A stretch of DNA of 64,000 nucleotides from Nematostella vectensis (lineage: Eukaryota; Cnidaria; Anthozoa; Actiniaria; Edwardsiidae), in the NCBI RefSeq assembly GCF_932526225.1, contig NC_064038.1:7811070-7875069 (forward strand), written 5' to 3'. Position 1 is the stretch's first letter. Each line of letters starts with the position of its first letter. The notes below the pieces were generated by a model. The model was not told the origin of the DNA. It worked only from the letters and a program-made list of their open reading frames with translations, and ran no database searches. The position numbers were made by a program, and so were the translations under genes. Shown here in pieces: positions 51,613 to 63,940 of this stretch.

Positions 51613-52331
51613 CAGGTAGCCCAAGCTCTTTTTTTGTCCCTAATAATATTTACAGGAAACATAGGGCGAAAAACAAAATTAGTGAAAAATTAAAAAAAAA
51701 CTTGTTGAAAAGACGTGTGTATTCTAGTGTTATGTTTATGTTTAATTTTTGCGTGTTCTCTGGCCGTATTAAAGCGCCTTTTCAAAATTCAAGATTTGAA
51801 CTCTTACCAGAACGAAGCGAAAGGTAGGAAAGCATAGACATACCTTACGTTCCGTCCTCAAAAACACACTTCCTCCCGCTTAATTGCGCCTCAAATCACG
51901 GCGACATCTTCTCAGATAGTTGGAGTCTAACCAGCCCAAATCTCAGCGCCACACGATTTTTCATTGCAGATGAATCCGTTAGAATATTCGCCTCTGCGAG
52001 GCAACTTTGACGGTTGGACTCCAACTATTTGTGAGAATGTCGTCGCGATCCGAGCGCGATAAGCGGGAGAAAATGTTTTTTTGAGAACGGAACGTGTCCA
52101 AAATTACTTGCCTACCTTTCACTTCGTTTTGGTAAGAGTTCAAATCTTGAATCTTGAAAAAGGCGCTTTTATACGGCCAAAGAACACGCAAAAAGTAAGC
52201 ATTAACACAACACTAGAATACACACATCTTTTCAACATTTTTTATTTATTTTATTTGTTCACTAATTTTGTTTTTCGACCCATGTTTACCGTAAAATCAA
52301 TAGGGACAAATAAAGAGCTTGGGCTGCCTGT
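51613..52331. repeat. Large foldback element (~350-bp arms)
   Basis: CAGGTAGCCCAAGCTC at the left tip pairs with GAGCTTGGGCTGCCTG at the right. Inside, AAGATTTGAACTCTTACCAG pairs with GGTAAGAGTTCAAATCTTGA, and AGATAGTTGGAGTC with GACTCCAACTATTTG-type sequence. Arms have diverged. No internal gene. It lies between the divergent USP and TTLL genes. Confidence 0.8.
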
Positions 52332-53175
52332 CATCCCGGGGACCCAGGGCGTCGCGGAGATTGGGCACACAGCGAGCGCGGCGCGAGAATGTTTCTTTCT
52401 CGGTCTAAAACGTCAACAAACAAGTCACGCTTGCTAATCCATGCGTCTAAAAATAGCCTGGTCCACAAAAACGCCGTGACACCTACATAATACCAGAATG
52501 TTTGGAAGTTGATTGGCCCTACTTATGGCCCATCATATATGATACATCGCGAAATAAGGTGGATTCGACCGCTTTTTTTTTTGGGGGGGGGGGGGGGATG
52601 TGCAAACTATTAGCGTCGCTAAGTTTATTCGCGAGAAAATTAATAAAAAAAATATGTTTGAAATCTAGCAAATAATAAAAGGAACAGGAAAACCAGTCGT
52701 GAAATTATTGATTTCAAGAAGGAAATATTGTTCGATCACGCGGCTGGGCCGAGAGAAAAACGCGCCGCATGAGGTCGAGTTACTCATTTACGAGGCGGCT
52801 GTTGTTCCGTAAAGCGCATCGTTTGAAAGGTCGTAAAGAGCGTAGGGACAGAGCTCGCTAAAGGAGCGAAACCAAGGCGAATACTTGGTTTATTCAACAC
52901 TAAAACAAGCATTAGACATCAAATTAGAGCTAAACTGTCCTATAGCCCGTGCTCCGATCGCTCGCCCGCGCCGTGGTTTCTCGCCGCGCAGGCTCATGTG
53001 CTACCATAGCAACTGGAAAGCCAATCACTTTCAAGTTCGGTTGCTAGCCCGGAACATGTACAATAGCGACATAACAAATGATCATGGCTTCCACTTTCCG
53101 TGATTCAAAATAATGCCCGGAGAACGTTAGGAAACACTTTAAACCTATACCATAACACGTGGATAGTATTGAAGA
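52332..53175. other. Presumed TTLL promoter and 5' UTR region
   Basis: GC content rises here compared with the AT-rich flanks (for example 52740-53000). A run of Gs lies at 52581-52597. An X-box-like site is at 53000-53013. No TATA box close to the ATG. Confidence 0.45.
53000..53013 (+). promoter_or_regulatory. RFX X-box-like site upstream of TTLL
   Basis: GCTACCATAGCAAC fits the RFX consensus GTNRCC-(0-3)-RGYAAC with one mismatch (second base C for T) and a 2-bp spacer. It is a near-perfect palindrome 163 bp before the ATG. A possible half-site GTTGCTAG lies at about 53040. RFX factors drive ciliary genes in animals, which fits a tubulin polyglutamylase. Confidence 0.5.
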
Positions 53176-56100
53176 ATGACTGAAAATGAAGCTCCTGGAG
53201 AAAATAGCGATATTGAAAGTGAAATTAGCGATCACGGGGAGAGCGAAGTCGAGGGAGAAGGTGTAGACGATTTTGAATCAACAGTTCCTTCGGTCACTGA
53301 ACAAATACCGCAAACTCCAAGCTCCCTCAAGAAGACAAAGCCAAAAAAGAAGAAGAAAAAGTGAGTAAACTTAACGATACGCACATTTTGATACAATCTT
53401 GCTAAATTTCTACGTTTCGTTTACAGATGGCTGAGTGTGTGTTTAACGAATTGCAAGTACGATTCGGGTAAGTGTTGTCAAGGATAGCACCGCTGTCGGT
53501 CATTTTATTACTCCCCCATGCGTCTTAAAAAATTTCTGACTTGTTATTTTTGTGGTTTTTTAGTTCGCAGAGTCACGAAAAGGTTTGGAATGAAAGAAGT
53601 TGGGGAAGAGGACGACTGGTCGTTGTTTTGGATCGATTGCTCTGTGGCCTTGGAACGATGCATGGAAATGAAACGCTACCAAGTATGAACTACTTTCTTG
53701 TTCACGTATTTATTATTTACCCAAAAGCATTAAACAGTTTTAAAACTGTTCAACTTCTTAAATGTTACTACAATATTTTTGTTTTAAGAGGTTATTTGCT
53801 ATTTAGCCGATCACTAAGTAAACATTTTACAATTTGAAATTGCTCTTAGCTTACAGTATCTATCTTGAGAGCAATTTAACGCATCGAAAAGTAACTTTTT
53901 AACAAATATCATGTTTTGGCATTTCTTTTTGCTGCTATCATTTCTCTACTAAATGATAAAGGATGGTGACTACGGAATGTATGGGTGGTTTTTAGAAATC
54001 CATTCGAAAGTTAATTCAGGTATGCGGCTAGAGACCAAAGTGTCCTCAGGAATTTCATAAGCCATTGATCACGGGACTTTCTCAGCGATAAGCCAAACTG
54101 TCATTCCTGTATAGAAATTATCTTTGGGAAATATCATGTGTTGTGTATCCATTTAAAGAAGCTTAGTTTTGATAAAAGAGGCTGTAACATGAACAAACGA
54201 ATAAATTAAAATGTTCCAATATCGGATCAGGTTTGTTTGCTTTGAATGGCATCACAATTGGCATGGTAATTTTAGATAATCTCTGTTTATATCAATATTC
54301 TATTTTCTTAATTGCTAAAACGCTTTCACTGCCCAAAAAATTATAAGGTATATTATTAGTCTTTGAGATTTTTTATGTATCAATGTATCTTTTGATATGT
54401 GTGAAACATTAATTTGCATATATGATTTTGTTCTTTATGAACAAGATATTGTTTTAATATTGGCTGTTTGGTAAACCCTGGTGTGTAGATGGGACATTAG
54501 CCCTTCTCATCCATATAAGCACTCACTTTGTAAACAGGGTGTTAGCACTTCTAATCCTTATCGGATAGGCATAATCAAAACTTTGTAAGAATTTTTACGT
54601 GTCTGTTGAATATTCTTTATTTATTCCGCGAGAAATTGAGGTAGGGAGGAAAGGGGGGGGTAGCAAACTTGTTAGGAGCAATGCATCTCGGCAACCAAGG
54701 TTTTCACTGTCCGTAGTCTCATTTGATGTATACACTCTATATACTGTTTTGCCTTCCACTTATTAGTATGCTTTTTTTACTAGAAAATCAACCACTTCCC
54801 TGGTATGAGTGAGATTTGTAGAAAGGATCTTCTTGCAAGGAACATGAATCGTTTGTGGAAACAGTTTCCAAACGATTATGCTGTCTTCCCAAAAACATGG
54901 GTGTTGCCCGCTGAGTGAGTATTATTTGTCAGCCCCGCTTGCCTGCTAAAATGTAGGTCATTTCTTATTAGAGCATTGCCGATTACTATACTTTCTCTAT
55001 ATGATACCCATGAATGCACCCCCTCCCCAATCCCCAGCCAAACAAGCCTGTGAGAAACTTTCACTAAATAAGCATTTTGGGGAATTTTTTGAGGTAATAC
55101 CAGGGATGTGAAATAATAGTGTATTGTAAATGAGTTTTTCATTTTTTTTTCCTTTATTGTTCCAACACCATAGACAACAGACATTACATAACAGCATCAG
55201 TAATGGCATCAAGAATTGCACATGCTCAGGAAAACTCGAAAACGGTCATTCTATGATTGCAGATGTAGAACAGAAAAACAGGGAAATTTTGTTCATTGTC
55301 ATGGATGGCAATGCTGTTTTTTTAACAATTGATGAGCATGCATGCTGTTTTTAACTCTCTTGCAATTATTGCTGCACAGGTCTTGTAATACCAAAACCAG
55401 TACACAGTTACAGCTAGTTTCATAAGCTCATGCCTGCTATCTTTATGTTTCAGTTATGGTGACTTTCAATCTTATTGTCGACAAAAGAAGAACAAGACGT
55501 TTATTACAAAGCCTGAAAGTGGCAGCCAGGGGAAAGGGATTGTCATCACAAAAAATCCAAAGGTACTAGAAAACATATTACATTTTAATCCTTATCTAAA
55601 ATTAATTGGTCAGATAAGGGTACACCAGTCTGGTGGATCTAATAAGATTTCCTGGGTTCAATAGAATCATCCTTTAAGAAAAATTATTACTGTATCTAGG
55701 GCTTAGACTACTTGGTATAATTTTTGTTTTTTGGACCACCCTTTATAAAATGCTCCTTCATCAATGTCCTGACCAGTCAGCCTTTGTACAAGACTTTACA
55801 AGGCATCTTACTGTTCCCAAATTTGGCAATTTCATATAAAGTGGCTATTTGTCCCTGTGGTGGGGGGAACCCTATAAAAACAGATAAATGTCATCATCTG
55901 TATAACCCTAATTCTAGTTTTCCCGAATTGCACAGTTCTTAGGACACCAACATACTGTAGAACTCATTTCTGTTTTACTACAATTATGTCCAGTTGTTAT
56001 TAGGATGTGATGATCCACTTAGGGAAAGCAGAGGCAGAAAAGTTTTGATCACCCCCCATCAACTTTTACTGAGAGTTCCCCTTGGCTCTGTCTTCTTTCT

Positions 56101-59100
56101 CTCAGTTTGGAAGTAATCCCCTATCACATACAAATGTGTTGCTAACAGGGTTTTTTTATTTCAAATTTTCCTTGAAAGCCTAGGGGAAAGTATCCCATTC
56201 TTAAAACATGTTAGACCCATTTACAACACACACACCCTTTTATGTAGTCTCGACCTACAGTAACATAAGAAAAGTACCCATAGTACCAATTAGCCAACAA
56301 TGCTTCCATGATCTCTATATTATATGTCACTCACATAAGCTAATAAACAAAAGCTGAGATTAGTCCCTGTTGTTAAGGCATTGTTTCGTATTATTTTATT
56401 TTTCAATTTTTCAGGATATCAAGCCTGGGGAGCATCTGGTTTGTCAGCAGTATGTGTCCAAACCATTTCTGATTGACGGCTTCAAGTTTGACCTTAGGAT
56501 CTATGTTCTAGTCACTTCTTGTGACCCTCTGCGTGTATTTGTCTATGAAGACGGCTTGGCTAGATTTGCCACATCGAAGTACACAGAACCACAGAATAAC
56601 AACCTGGTGAGTATGGTTACTGAATAGCAACCTGGTGAATATGGGTATAGCAACCTGGTTAATATGGGTATAACAACCTGGTGAATATGGGTATAACAGC
56701 CTGGTGAATATGGTTATAACAGCCTGGTGAATATGGATATAACAACCTAGTGAATATGGGTAGAACAGCCTGGTGAATATGGGTAGAACAGCCTGGTGAA
56801 TATGGATATAACAGCCTGGTGAATATGGGTAGAACAGCCTGGTGAATATGGGTAGAACAGCCTGGTGAATATGGGTAGAACAGCCTGCGGTGAACTATGG
56901 GTAGAACAGCCTGCGGTGAACTATGGGTATATAACACCTTGTAAATATGGTTATATGTATTAGATGTATATATGTATATAAACACCACCAGCACAGAAGT
57001 TATGTATTTGGTCATAGGACTAAATCTATATTTTTCATTTTTATTCATTCTTAGGATGACATCTGTATGCACCTTACCAACTACTCTATTAACAAGCACA
57101 GCAAAGACTTTATACGAGATGAGGAAATTGGAAGCAAAAGGTACACCATCCCCCATTATCCAGCTTATCACTTTTAATAAACCTGGAAATGACTTCATTC
57201 TTCCTAAAATTCGATTTTTGTTGTCTGCAGAAGAATAACCACCATCAACAACTGGTTTGTTGAGAATGGATACGACCTGAAAGAAATTTGGGATGGAATT
57301 GAGGTACAAGTGTAAACGATTTCACTATAATAACACATATGGAGCATGTTTAAATAATGTCTCTTTTTTCAGGACTGTATCATCAAGACTTTGGTTACTG
57401 CTCATCCTATCCTCAAGCATAATTACCGGACCTGTTTTCCAAATCATAACAAGGGGAGTGCCTGCTTTGAGATCCTCGGCTTTGATGTTTTGCTGGACAA
57501 GAAGTTGAAGCCATGGGTCATTGAGGTAAGATAGGGTTATGGTCGAGGTTCTACCCTCATTCAGCGCTACAGCACTTGAAGTACGGGTGCGTACATAGGT
57601 CTGTATGATGCCTATAAATGTGCACCTCCCTCAGCAGTGCCTTGGTACTTGCCCAAAGTATTCAGTACCTGTTTCGTACAAAACATTGCAGTCAAGTGGC
57701 CCTTCTATTATTACAAAAGTATAGAAATTATAAAATGGAAGTAAGTTACCTTCAAGAGACCATGATATAAGAGAACGAACCCCCGTGGCCCATGATGTCG
57801 TCCATGAAAGCTATTTTTAGATTGCGCGAGCTTGTCAATCATAGCATCCATACATGGTTTGTCGTGCCATATTTGGTTATGGGCACCACGAGCTAGTACA
57901 ATTTCACACCAAATTTTTTCCCTCTGCAATTTTTACTTCGTTTGCTACCTGTTTTTATCCTTTTAGCTGCTCTTCAAGGCTCATGATCACAATGCTACTC
58001 ATGGGGTGGTGTCCTGGTATCTGTTATCTAATGTTCAGTTAATTAAATGTTATATAAATAATTGAACGGGAAGACATCGGGGAGACGGTGAATTTGGAGT
58101 TCATTCAAGATGCATCGGGCTGACTCCTAAATAGTTTTTTTTCTCTGTAATTCGGTGAGATAGAATACCAAGGCATTCTCAGAGTCTATGTTATGTATTT
58201 CAATACAAGAAGCCCTTTATATTTCTTTGATTTATAACATTTAGATGAACTTCAATTCAATTCACGCAAATGTTCAAAAATCATGTCACTCAAGAAACCC
58301 TTGTCACTGGAATAAGATTTACTTCATTATAAAGACTTGAAACCTTTTATTTTCTAATATCGGTGTGAATATAATGGTATTAAGTTCTGGATGTATCTTT
58401 TTCATCAAAAGGGAATTGGAAGATAATTGTGTTTTGTATGATTGATTGTTGTGTTTTAAGTTAATTTGCGAATCAGCAGTGAAAACTTTTACTGGGAAAG
58501 TTGATCCCAGAGCCTAAAATCACGCACTTTATGCATTTCAATGTCCCAGAAACGGTTGATTGGCTCCAGCGTACTCTATGGAAGATCATTTTTACAGCGT
58601 TCGTAAAAAAGGAAGGTATTTTTGGTAAAAAAGATTTCCAAAACATCCTTTGCCGGATCACATTGCCCAAGATGTGATCGCGCGTAAGACTCACGTTGCT
58701 AGGAAACTTGAGCGCTAACCAATCAGAGACGTATTAAAAAATAACTGCTTGTTCTAAAAAAAAGTTTTTACGGACGTCATCATTGGAGCATACCCTAATA
58801 TGGGGGATTCGTTCTCTTACATCATGGTCTCTTGCTTACTTTATAATACCCAACTTGGCTAAGTCTTCGTCCTTGTGGCATCATGTGCATTTGCTCTTCC
58901 TTGTTAGGTAAACCACTCACCAAGTTTCACGACTGATTCCCCGCTGGACAAGGAGATCAAGGAAGGTCTCATGTCCGATGCACTCGCCTTGCTGAACTTT
59001 GGGGCTTGCGATAGGCGGAAGATCATCGAAGAAGACAAGCGGCGAGTGAGAGAGAGACTTTTACAGAAACAGCGCCCAAAGGAGCCCAAGTAAGTACTGT

Positions 59101-62100
59101 ATGAAAACATGTCTTCTCTGGATGATAGAGATCAATTAAAACGGGAATAGGTTGATATAGACAAGTAGTAGTTAGGATCATGAGCCGAGGTGATGGTAAA
59201 GGCTGATGATATGATGATGAAGATGATGGTTAATGATAAAAAGAATATTAAAAATGTGAAAGCAATGTGTCTATTGGAAGTTTCTTTGAGAATGTGGTTA
59301 ATATGGCAGATTCTAAAATATTATTTTGTCTCTGAAACGTTTGAGGTTTCCGTTGGCCCTCCGGAAGTAAACTGGTGATAATGCGGTTTTATTCTTGCTG
59401 CAAACGATGACTTTGATGACTTTAATACGAAAAAAGAAGATAACTTACCTGATGGTATATTGTTTTCTTGACAGACGGGATGACTGCGAAAATCAACAGC
59501 AGTATAACGAGTGGATTACCAAGTACGAGGACAAAAACCTCGGCAAATACAGGTATCATGAGCATATGGTTATGGTGACGACAATAGAGATGATATTTGA
59601 TCATTTCGATGTCTGGCGTTCTTTTGCTGGAAGAGGTTTATTCGAGTTCCCTGCCTGGTTCAAGCTCCTTGCCTGATGCGAATTCCTTCCACTTGTGAAA
59701 CTATGCTAAAAACATGTATTCTATTTCTTAGACGGATCTACCCCCAAGGTAATGAGGAGAAGTATGCGAGGTTCTTTGAGAACAGTTGCTCGCTCTTCCA
59801 GGAGACGGCGGCTTCTAAAGCGAGGATAGAGTGCGCGAGGTTCGTCAACTTGTCAAACCAGAAAACGTTTGTGGATAAGTTTGAATACGGATAAAATAGA
59901 CTCTGTAAAGGGTGATTTAGACAACGTGATTTAGTTGTATACGATCTTCTTACGACATGTCTTAGCTCTGAATTACACACTGCGACTTTCGTAGCTGAAC
60001 GTCGTAACAAAGTCGTAGGCTGATTTACACTCTAGGACTCCAGTCGTTGAGGTGTTGCGGGCAAATTGCATATGACTAAATCGTGCTGTCAAAATCAGCC
60101 ATAACAATGACATCAACCTATTTCAAAATCCTTACAAGTGCTGGATGTCGATAACTAAAACATTGGTATTGATATTCCAGGGTACAACGCGAGCAGATCC
60201 AAGCAAAGCAGCAGGAGGTAGATGCTGCGCGCCAAAAGAATGCTGGGAAGGCAGCAAAACGAGACGGAATGAGACCCGAGAGCCCGCACGGCGGCCGTCG
60301 CTCCACTCGAAGAATGTTGCCAAGAAGACCATATGGCAACAAAGACAAGAACGAGGTAACCATGGAAACAAGTACGAACTTTAGCTAGCTGGTTCTATGG
60401 CATGAGGATATATAAATATATATATGTGTCTCCGGCGTTAGGAGTGCCGGCTAGTTTTGAGTCATCTTGTGACATTCTTCTGTTAGTTTCTTTGCGTTGT
60501 CTATTTTTTCTCTTTGACTGAAATTCTGCTGTTTTTTTTTTAAGGATGCAAGGATGAATGGATCCACCGATGCCCTAGATACCAGTAGGCCGCTGGAAAT
60601 CATGGAAGAGGAGGAACTGGAGCGAATTACGTCAATACTCCAGCGCGATAATCTAATAAGAGGACTAGGGATAATAGAGTTCGTACACAGGCTTTTGCAC
60701 TGCACCCCGGGCACAGGGGGCCCGCAGAAAAGCTGTGCTCTACACGATAGGGTGAGATATGAGATCATGCGGGACGTTAAAAGGACAGAATCGGATTATT
60801 AGAGGGGACGTGATGGGATGCTCTAATGTATTGGAGGCCGAGTTGTGTGACTCTACGTATTGGATGGCGAGTTATCAAAAGCTTTGCCGGCGGCTTTGGA
60901 GAATAGTAGATTTAATTGCTGAAATATAGCCAGGAAAGCCTCTCCAATGCTTGGGGAATAATAGTGCTGCCAATATGTCCATTGTCGTGTGAACCAAGCA
61001 AGGCTTTCTCAACCTCCTTCGACCTTGGACATGTAGATGGCACACACAACCTCTCCCCCCTCCCCCCCCCCCCCCAGACACACACACACAAAATGCACGA
61101 GCTAAGTCTGCGCTTGACTTAATCTTTTTTTCCCTATTTCAGAACTCGAGAGACGATCCGCGCTCGTTTAACTCACATGACCACCTTCCCACAAGTCTAG
61201 CGGACAAAGTCATATCTAATCTTCATCACTCAGGCGGCGTAGCCACTTCCGGCGCCGCCAGCATCAACTGCGTCACTTCCGGCATGGGAAGGTTGAACCC
61301 GTTCCAGCAATCAACACAATCAATGTCCAATGTAGTAAATCTAAATTCCATGAATCAACAAGGACCACCTTCTTTGACAAGAACAGATAGACGTGCGCTA
61401 GCTTCTGTAGGAATAGTCCCAGTTGCCCCTGCTGGGAATAACATAGGTATCCCACGACATAGATATGGGTCACGGAAAATCGTCCAGAAACCGAGTGGGG
61501 TCATGGACGAGTGGCGAACACCAGAAGACGTTCGGTTTAACCCGACGTACGAACTTGCGAACTCGAAGTTTAAACGAAGGACGTTTAGTGCGACGGGATT
61601 AAAAATGCTTCAAGACCCTGTGAATTCCGGCCGTGTGAACCCTCGTGTGGCCGCGTCTGCATACCCTGGTTCACAAACGAACATGTCCAGTCCAGGCGGG
61701 GTGACGCCCTACTCGACCACTCAGCAGTACATGTGCTCTGTCTATCCTTTTCCTAATGTCATGAAAGTGACGCCACCACCAAACTCTTTAGAGTTATCAG
61801 TTATATCCGGTCCGGCTCCTGTGAGTTACCGGTCCGACCCGAATATACAAAGTAATATGGGACCTACGGCCGCGCAGGATGATGGGATACCGCAAGGACG
61901 ACCTCCCCCTTCAGGACAAGCGAGGTGAGCTCACAAGTGAGTAGCTTAGAGGGTCGACTTAGCGAGGGCAATCACTTAGAGAACTGTACGTTTGGCATAA
62001 ATGAGTAACTTAGAGAGTCGACTTAGTGAGGGGCATCACTTAGAGAATCGTTGGGTTAGAACCAGCGAGTAGCTTAGGGGGTCGACTTAGTTAGGGCCAT

Positions 62101-63202
62101 CACTTACTGTGCGGTTGGTACAGTGAGTAGCTTAGAGGGTCGACTTAATGAGAGAATAAAGGATTGGGGGTTGGGGAGAGGCGCTTGAGTATGAAGTCGG
62201 AACAAAAGAAGTGCTTACCAACTGTAAAGTGACTGTGAGCAGGTCGAAGGAATGGAGGGTGACTGGTTTTATGTTTATACAAGAGGCAAAGTGTTGTAAG
62301 GAGGGTTTCGATAGTGGAGATGATGGTCCTTTTATGATAATGATTATGATAAGGATAATGGTGGCAAAAAAGATGGTGTAAATGATGGATGTGATGGTAA
62401 TGGTGATGATGATAATGATGGTAATAATGATGGTGATGATGATATGGTAATGGTGATGATAATTGTGGCAATAGAGAAGATGGTGGTGATGGTGATAGTG
62501 GTGATGATAATTGTGGCATTTAACTCATCGTCAGATAAGTTGGGGTTAGGTATCGGAGCGCGTACTGGTCGCCCGACCAAGCACTACCAAGGGAACCATG
62601 GCAACCGGGCCACAGCTCCCCGCCACAAGGGACACCCGTCACACTGATTTCTCAGTGGAATATACTTACCATAAGCTTTGGGACGGTGTGTGGGGACTAA
62701 AAAGCGTGGATCATATAGGTTAGCTTCACTCGAAACGCTGCCAGTGCAATAAAGGCGCGGGGTGGTCATTCTCCTGACCAGGGGCCGGCATTCGGCCCCA
62801 GGGCGCGCGACCGTGACTCGGTTAAACTTCGTCTAAATTTCATTCAGACACATATAAAGAAGATGGTGGTGATGGTGATAGTGGTTGTGACGGTAACCGT
62901 GATGGTGGTGATGATTGTGCTGGTGTTGATAATGGTGATGGTTATGGTGGTGGTGATGGTGGTGGTGATGGTGGTGGTAATAATGATTATATGGTGATGT
63001 TGATGATGATATAATAATCGTGATGATGATTATGACAATAGAGATGATGATGATTATGGTGGTGATGGTGATGGTGCTGATAATGGTGTCCATCTGTAAT
63101 CTTCACAGATCCACAAAGGCTCAGCGCGCACGAGGAGCTACCAACACGATGCGACTGAAGCAGCTCGAGCTCCGAGAAAACCACGCCGTTGCCCTCAGCT
63201 AA
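53176..63202 (+). CDS. TTLL6/13-like: Tubulin polyglutamylase, TTLL6/TTLL13-like, 16 exons, 904 aa
   Basis: Exons: 53176-53360, 53427-53467, 53564-53682, 54784-54914, 55454-55562, 56415-56606, 57055-57140, 57231-57303, 57373-57525, 58908-59089, 59475-59552, 59732-59839, 60181-60355, 60545-60751, 61143-61924, 63109-63202. The sum is 2,715 nt, all phases agree. Residues 1-62 are acidic with a Lys-rich end (KKTKPKKKKKK). The TTL ATP-grasp core (about 63-390) shows WLSVCLTNCKYDS, FITKPESGSQGKGIVI (ATP loop), FKFDLRIYVLVTSCDPLRVF, HLTNYSINK, NKGSACFEILGFDVLLD and PWVIEVNHSPS with metal-binding Asp, Glu and Asn. A basic helical segment (DRRKIIEEDKRRVRERL) follows, as in the microtubule-binding region of glutamylating TTLLs. 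Residues 614-874 are a low-complexity tail in one exon; the end is LELRENHAVALS. It adds glutamate chains to tubulin tails, chiefly in cilia. TTLL6 and TTLL13 cannot be told apart here. Confidence 0.93.
56590..56940 (+). repeat. Minisatellite derived from the TTLL exon 6 splice donor
   Basis: About 15 units of roughly 22-24 bp of the form CAGCCTGGTGAATATGGGTAGAA. The unit matches the exon 6 end and donor (AACAACCTG|GTGAGTATGG at 56598-56616). Most copies therefore carry a CTG|GTGAAT donor-like junction inside intron 6. Confidence 0.9.
57726..58848. mobile_element. Inverted-repeat element (~1.1 kb) in TTLL intron 9
   Basis: Left end ATTATAAAATGGAAGTAAG...AAGAGACCATGATATAAGAGAACGAA is complementary to the right end TTCGTTCTCTTACATCATGGTCTCTTGCTTACTTTATAAT. 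Tips may share ATTATA/TATAAT. No protein frame of note, so non-autonomous. Intron 9 (57526-58907) is largely made of it. Confidence 0.7.
61925..62160 (+). repeat. Degenerate ~56-bp tandem repeat in the last TTLL intron
   Basis: Four units with GAGTAGCTTAGAGGGTCGAC, TTAGTGAGGG and ATCACTTAGAGAA. It starts right behind the exon 15 donor. Confidence 0.8.
62330..62520 (+). repeat. GAT/GGT-rich microsatellite in the last TTLL intron
   Basis: Imperfect runs of GATGATGGTAATGGTGATGA. Open frames on either strand here (His- or Met/Val-rich) are artefacts of the repeat. Confidence 0.85.
62860..63100 (+). repeat. GGTGAT-rich microsatellite before the last TTLL exon
   Basis: Second block of the same type (GGTGGTGATGGTGGTGATGG), ending just upstream of the acceptor at 63108. 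His-rich minus-strand frames are artefacts. Confidence 0.85.
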
Positions 63203-63445
63203 TCGATAACTACTCGAGAGTTACTCAAATCCTTCCGGCACGTCTGTCGACTGCACATCGCAGAACGTGGTCTTTTTTTAGCAATAGATAGCAGCAAATG
63301 TTTACAATTCTAATGATAGCAAATAATGATAGTAAATAATATTGTATTCAAATTTGTAATCTAAAAACCAAAGGTGTATTTAATAATTTCTTCTAGAAAT
63401 GTTTAAAATGCTATGCGTTTTAATGTGAGCCAAAAACCATTAACA

Positions 63446-63451
63446 AATAAA
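63446..63451 (+). terminator. TTLL polyadenylation signal
   Basis: AATAAA 244 bp after the TTLL stop codon, in AT-rich sequence, with T- and GT-rich sequence following (TGTTTTGTATTT). The best candidate for the 3' end of the transcript. Confidence 0.6.
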
Positions 63452-63770
63452 CGCAATGTTTTGTATTTATATTCCTTAATCTTGTTTCTGCTCCTCGCGA
63501 AACTTTCGTTTTCTTTTTGGACAGAAATCGCACGACGATCTAAGCTTATATTCGTATAAGAACCGACTAGTTGATATCTGCCTATTCATAACACACATAA
63601 TCATAAGCAAGTTTGAAATAGGCTAGAACAATGTAACCTGTGAGGCAAGGTGATGATTTTGGCGATGGTTACGCAAGAACAGGGCCATAAATAGCGAGAG
63701 GATTGCCAACTCAACTCGTACTCAGTTCTCCAGCGGAACGACGGAATGGAACGTCCCCTCACCAAGCCCC

Positions 63771-63940
63771 ATTCATAGATCCGACGCGCGCACGAATATC
63801 CAATCAGAAAGCAGAAAATAGAAGCCAGCAAAGTGCAACCCAAATGTCCCACAAAAGTCCCACCACATGGCTGTTATTGCATCATCTCTTTCCTGATTGG
63901 CTATTCGTGCGCGCGTGATTGACATGTCGGATCTATGAAT
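63771..63940. repeat. Hairpin element near the right edge
   Basis: ATTCATAGATCCGACGCGCG...CGAATATCCAATCAGAAAG pairs with CTGATTGGCTATTCGTGCGCG...GACATGTCGGATCTATGAAT. Arms of about 45 bp, imperfect. No gene seen from 63452 to the window end. Confidence 0.7.

Noticed and set aside
58690-58703. Second X-box-like sequence (GTTGCTAGGAAAC)
   Set aside because: It lies inside the inverted-repeat element of TTLL intron 9, far from any start; likely chance or carried by the element.
60118-60371. Minus-strand frames opposite TTLL exon 13
   Set aside because: Antisense shadows of a well-supported exon.
62145-63093. His-rich and Met/Val-rich open frames on both strands
   Set aside because: Artefacts of GAT/GGT microsatellites within the last TTLL intron.
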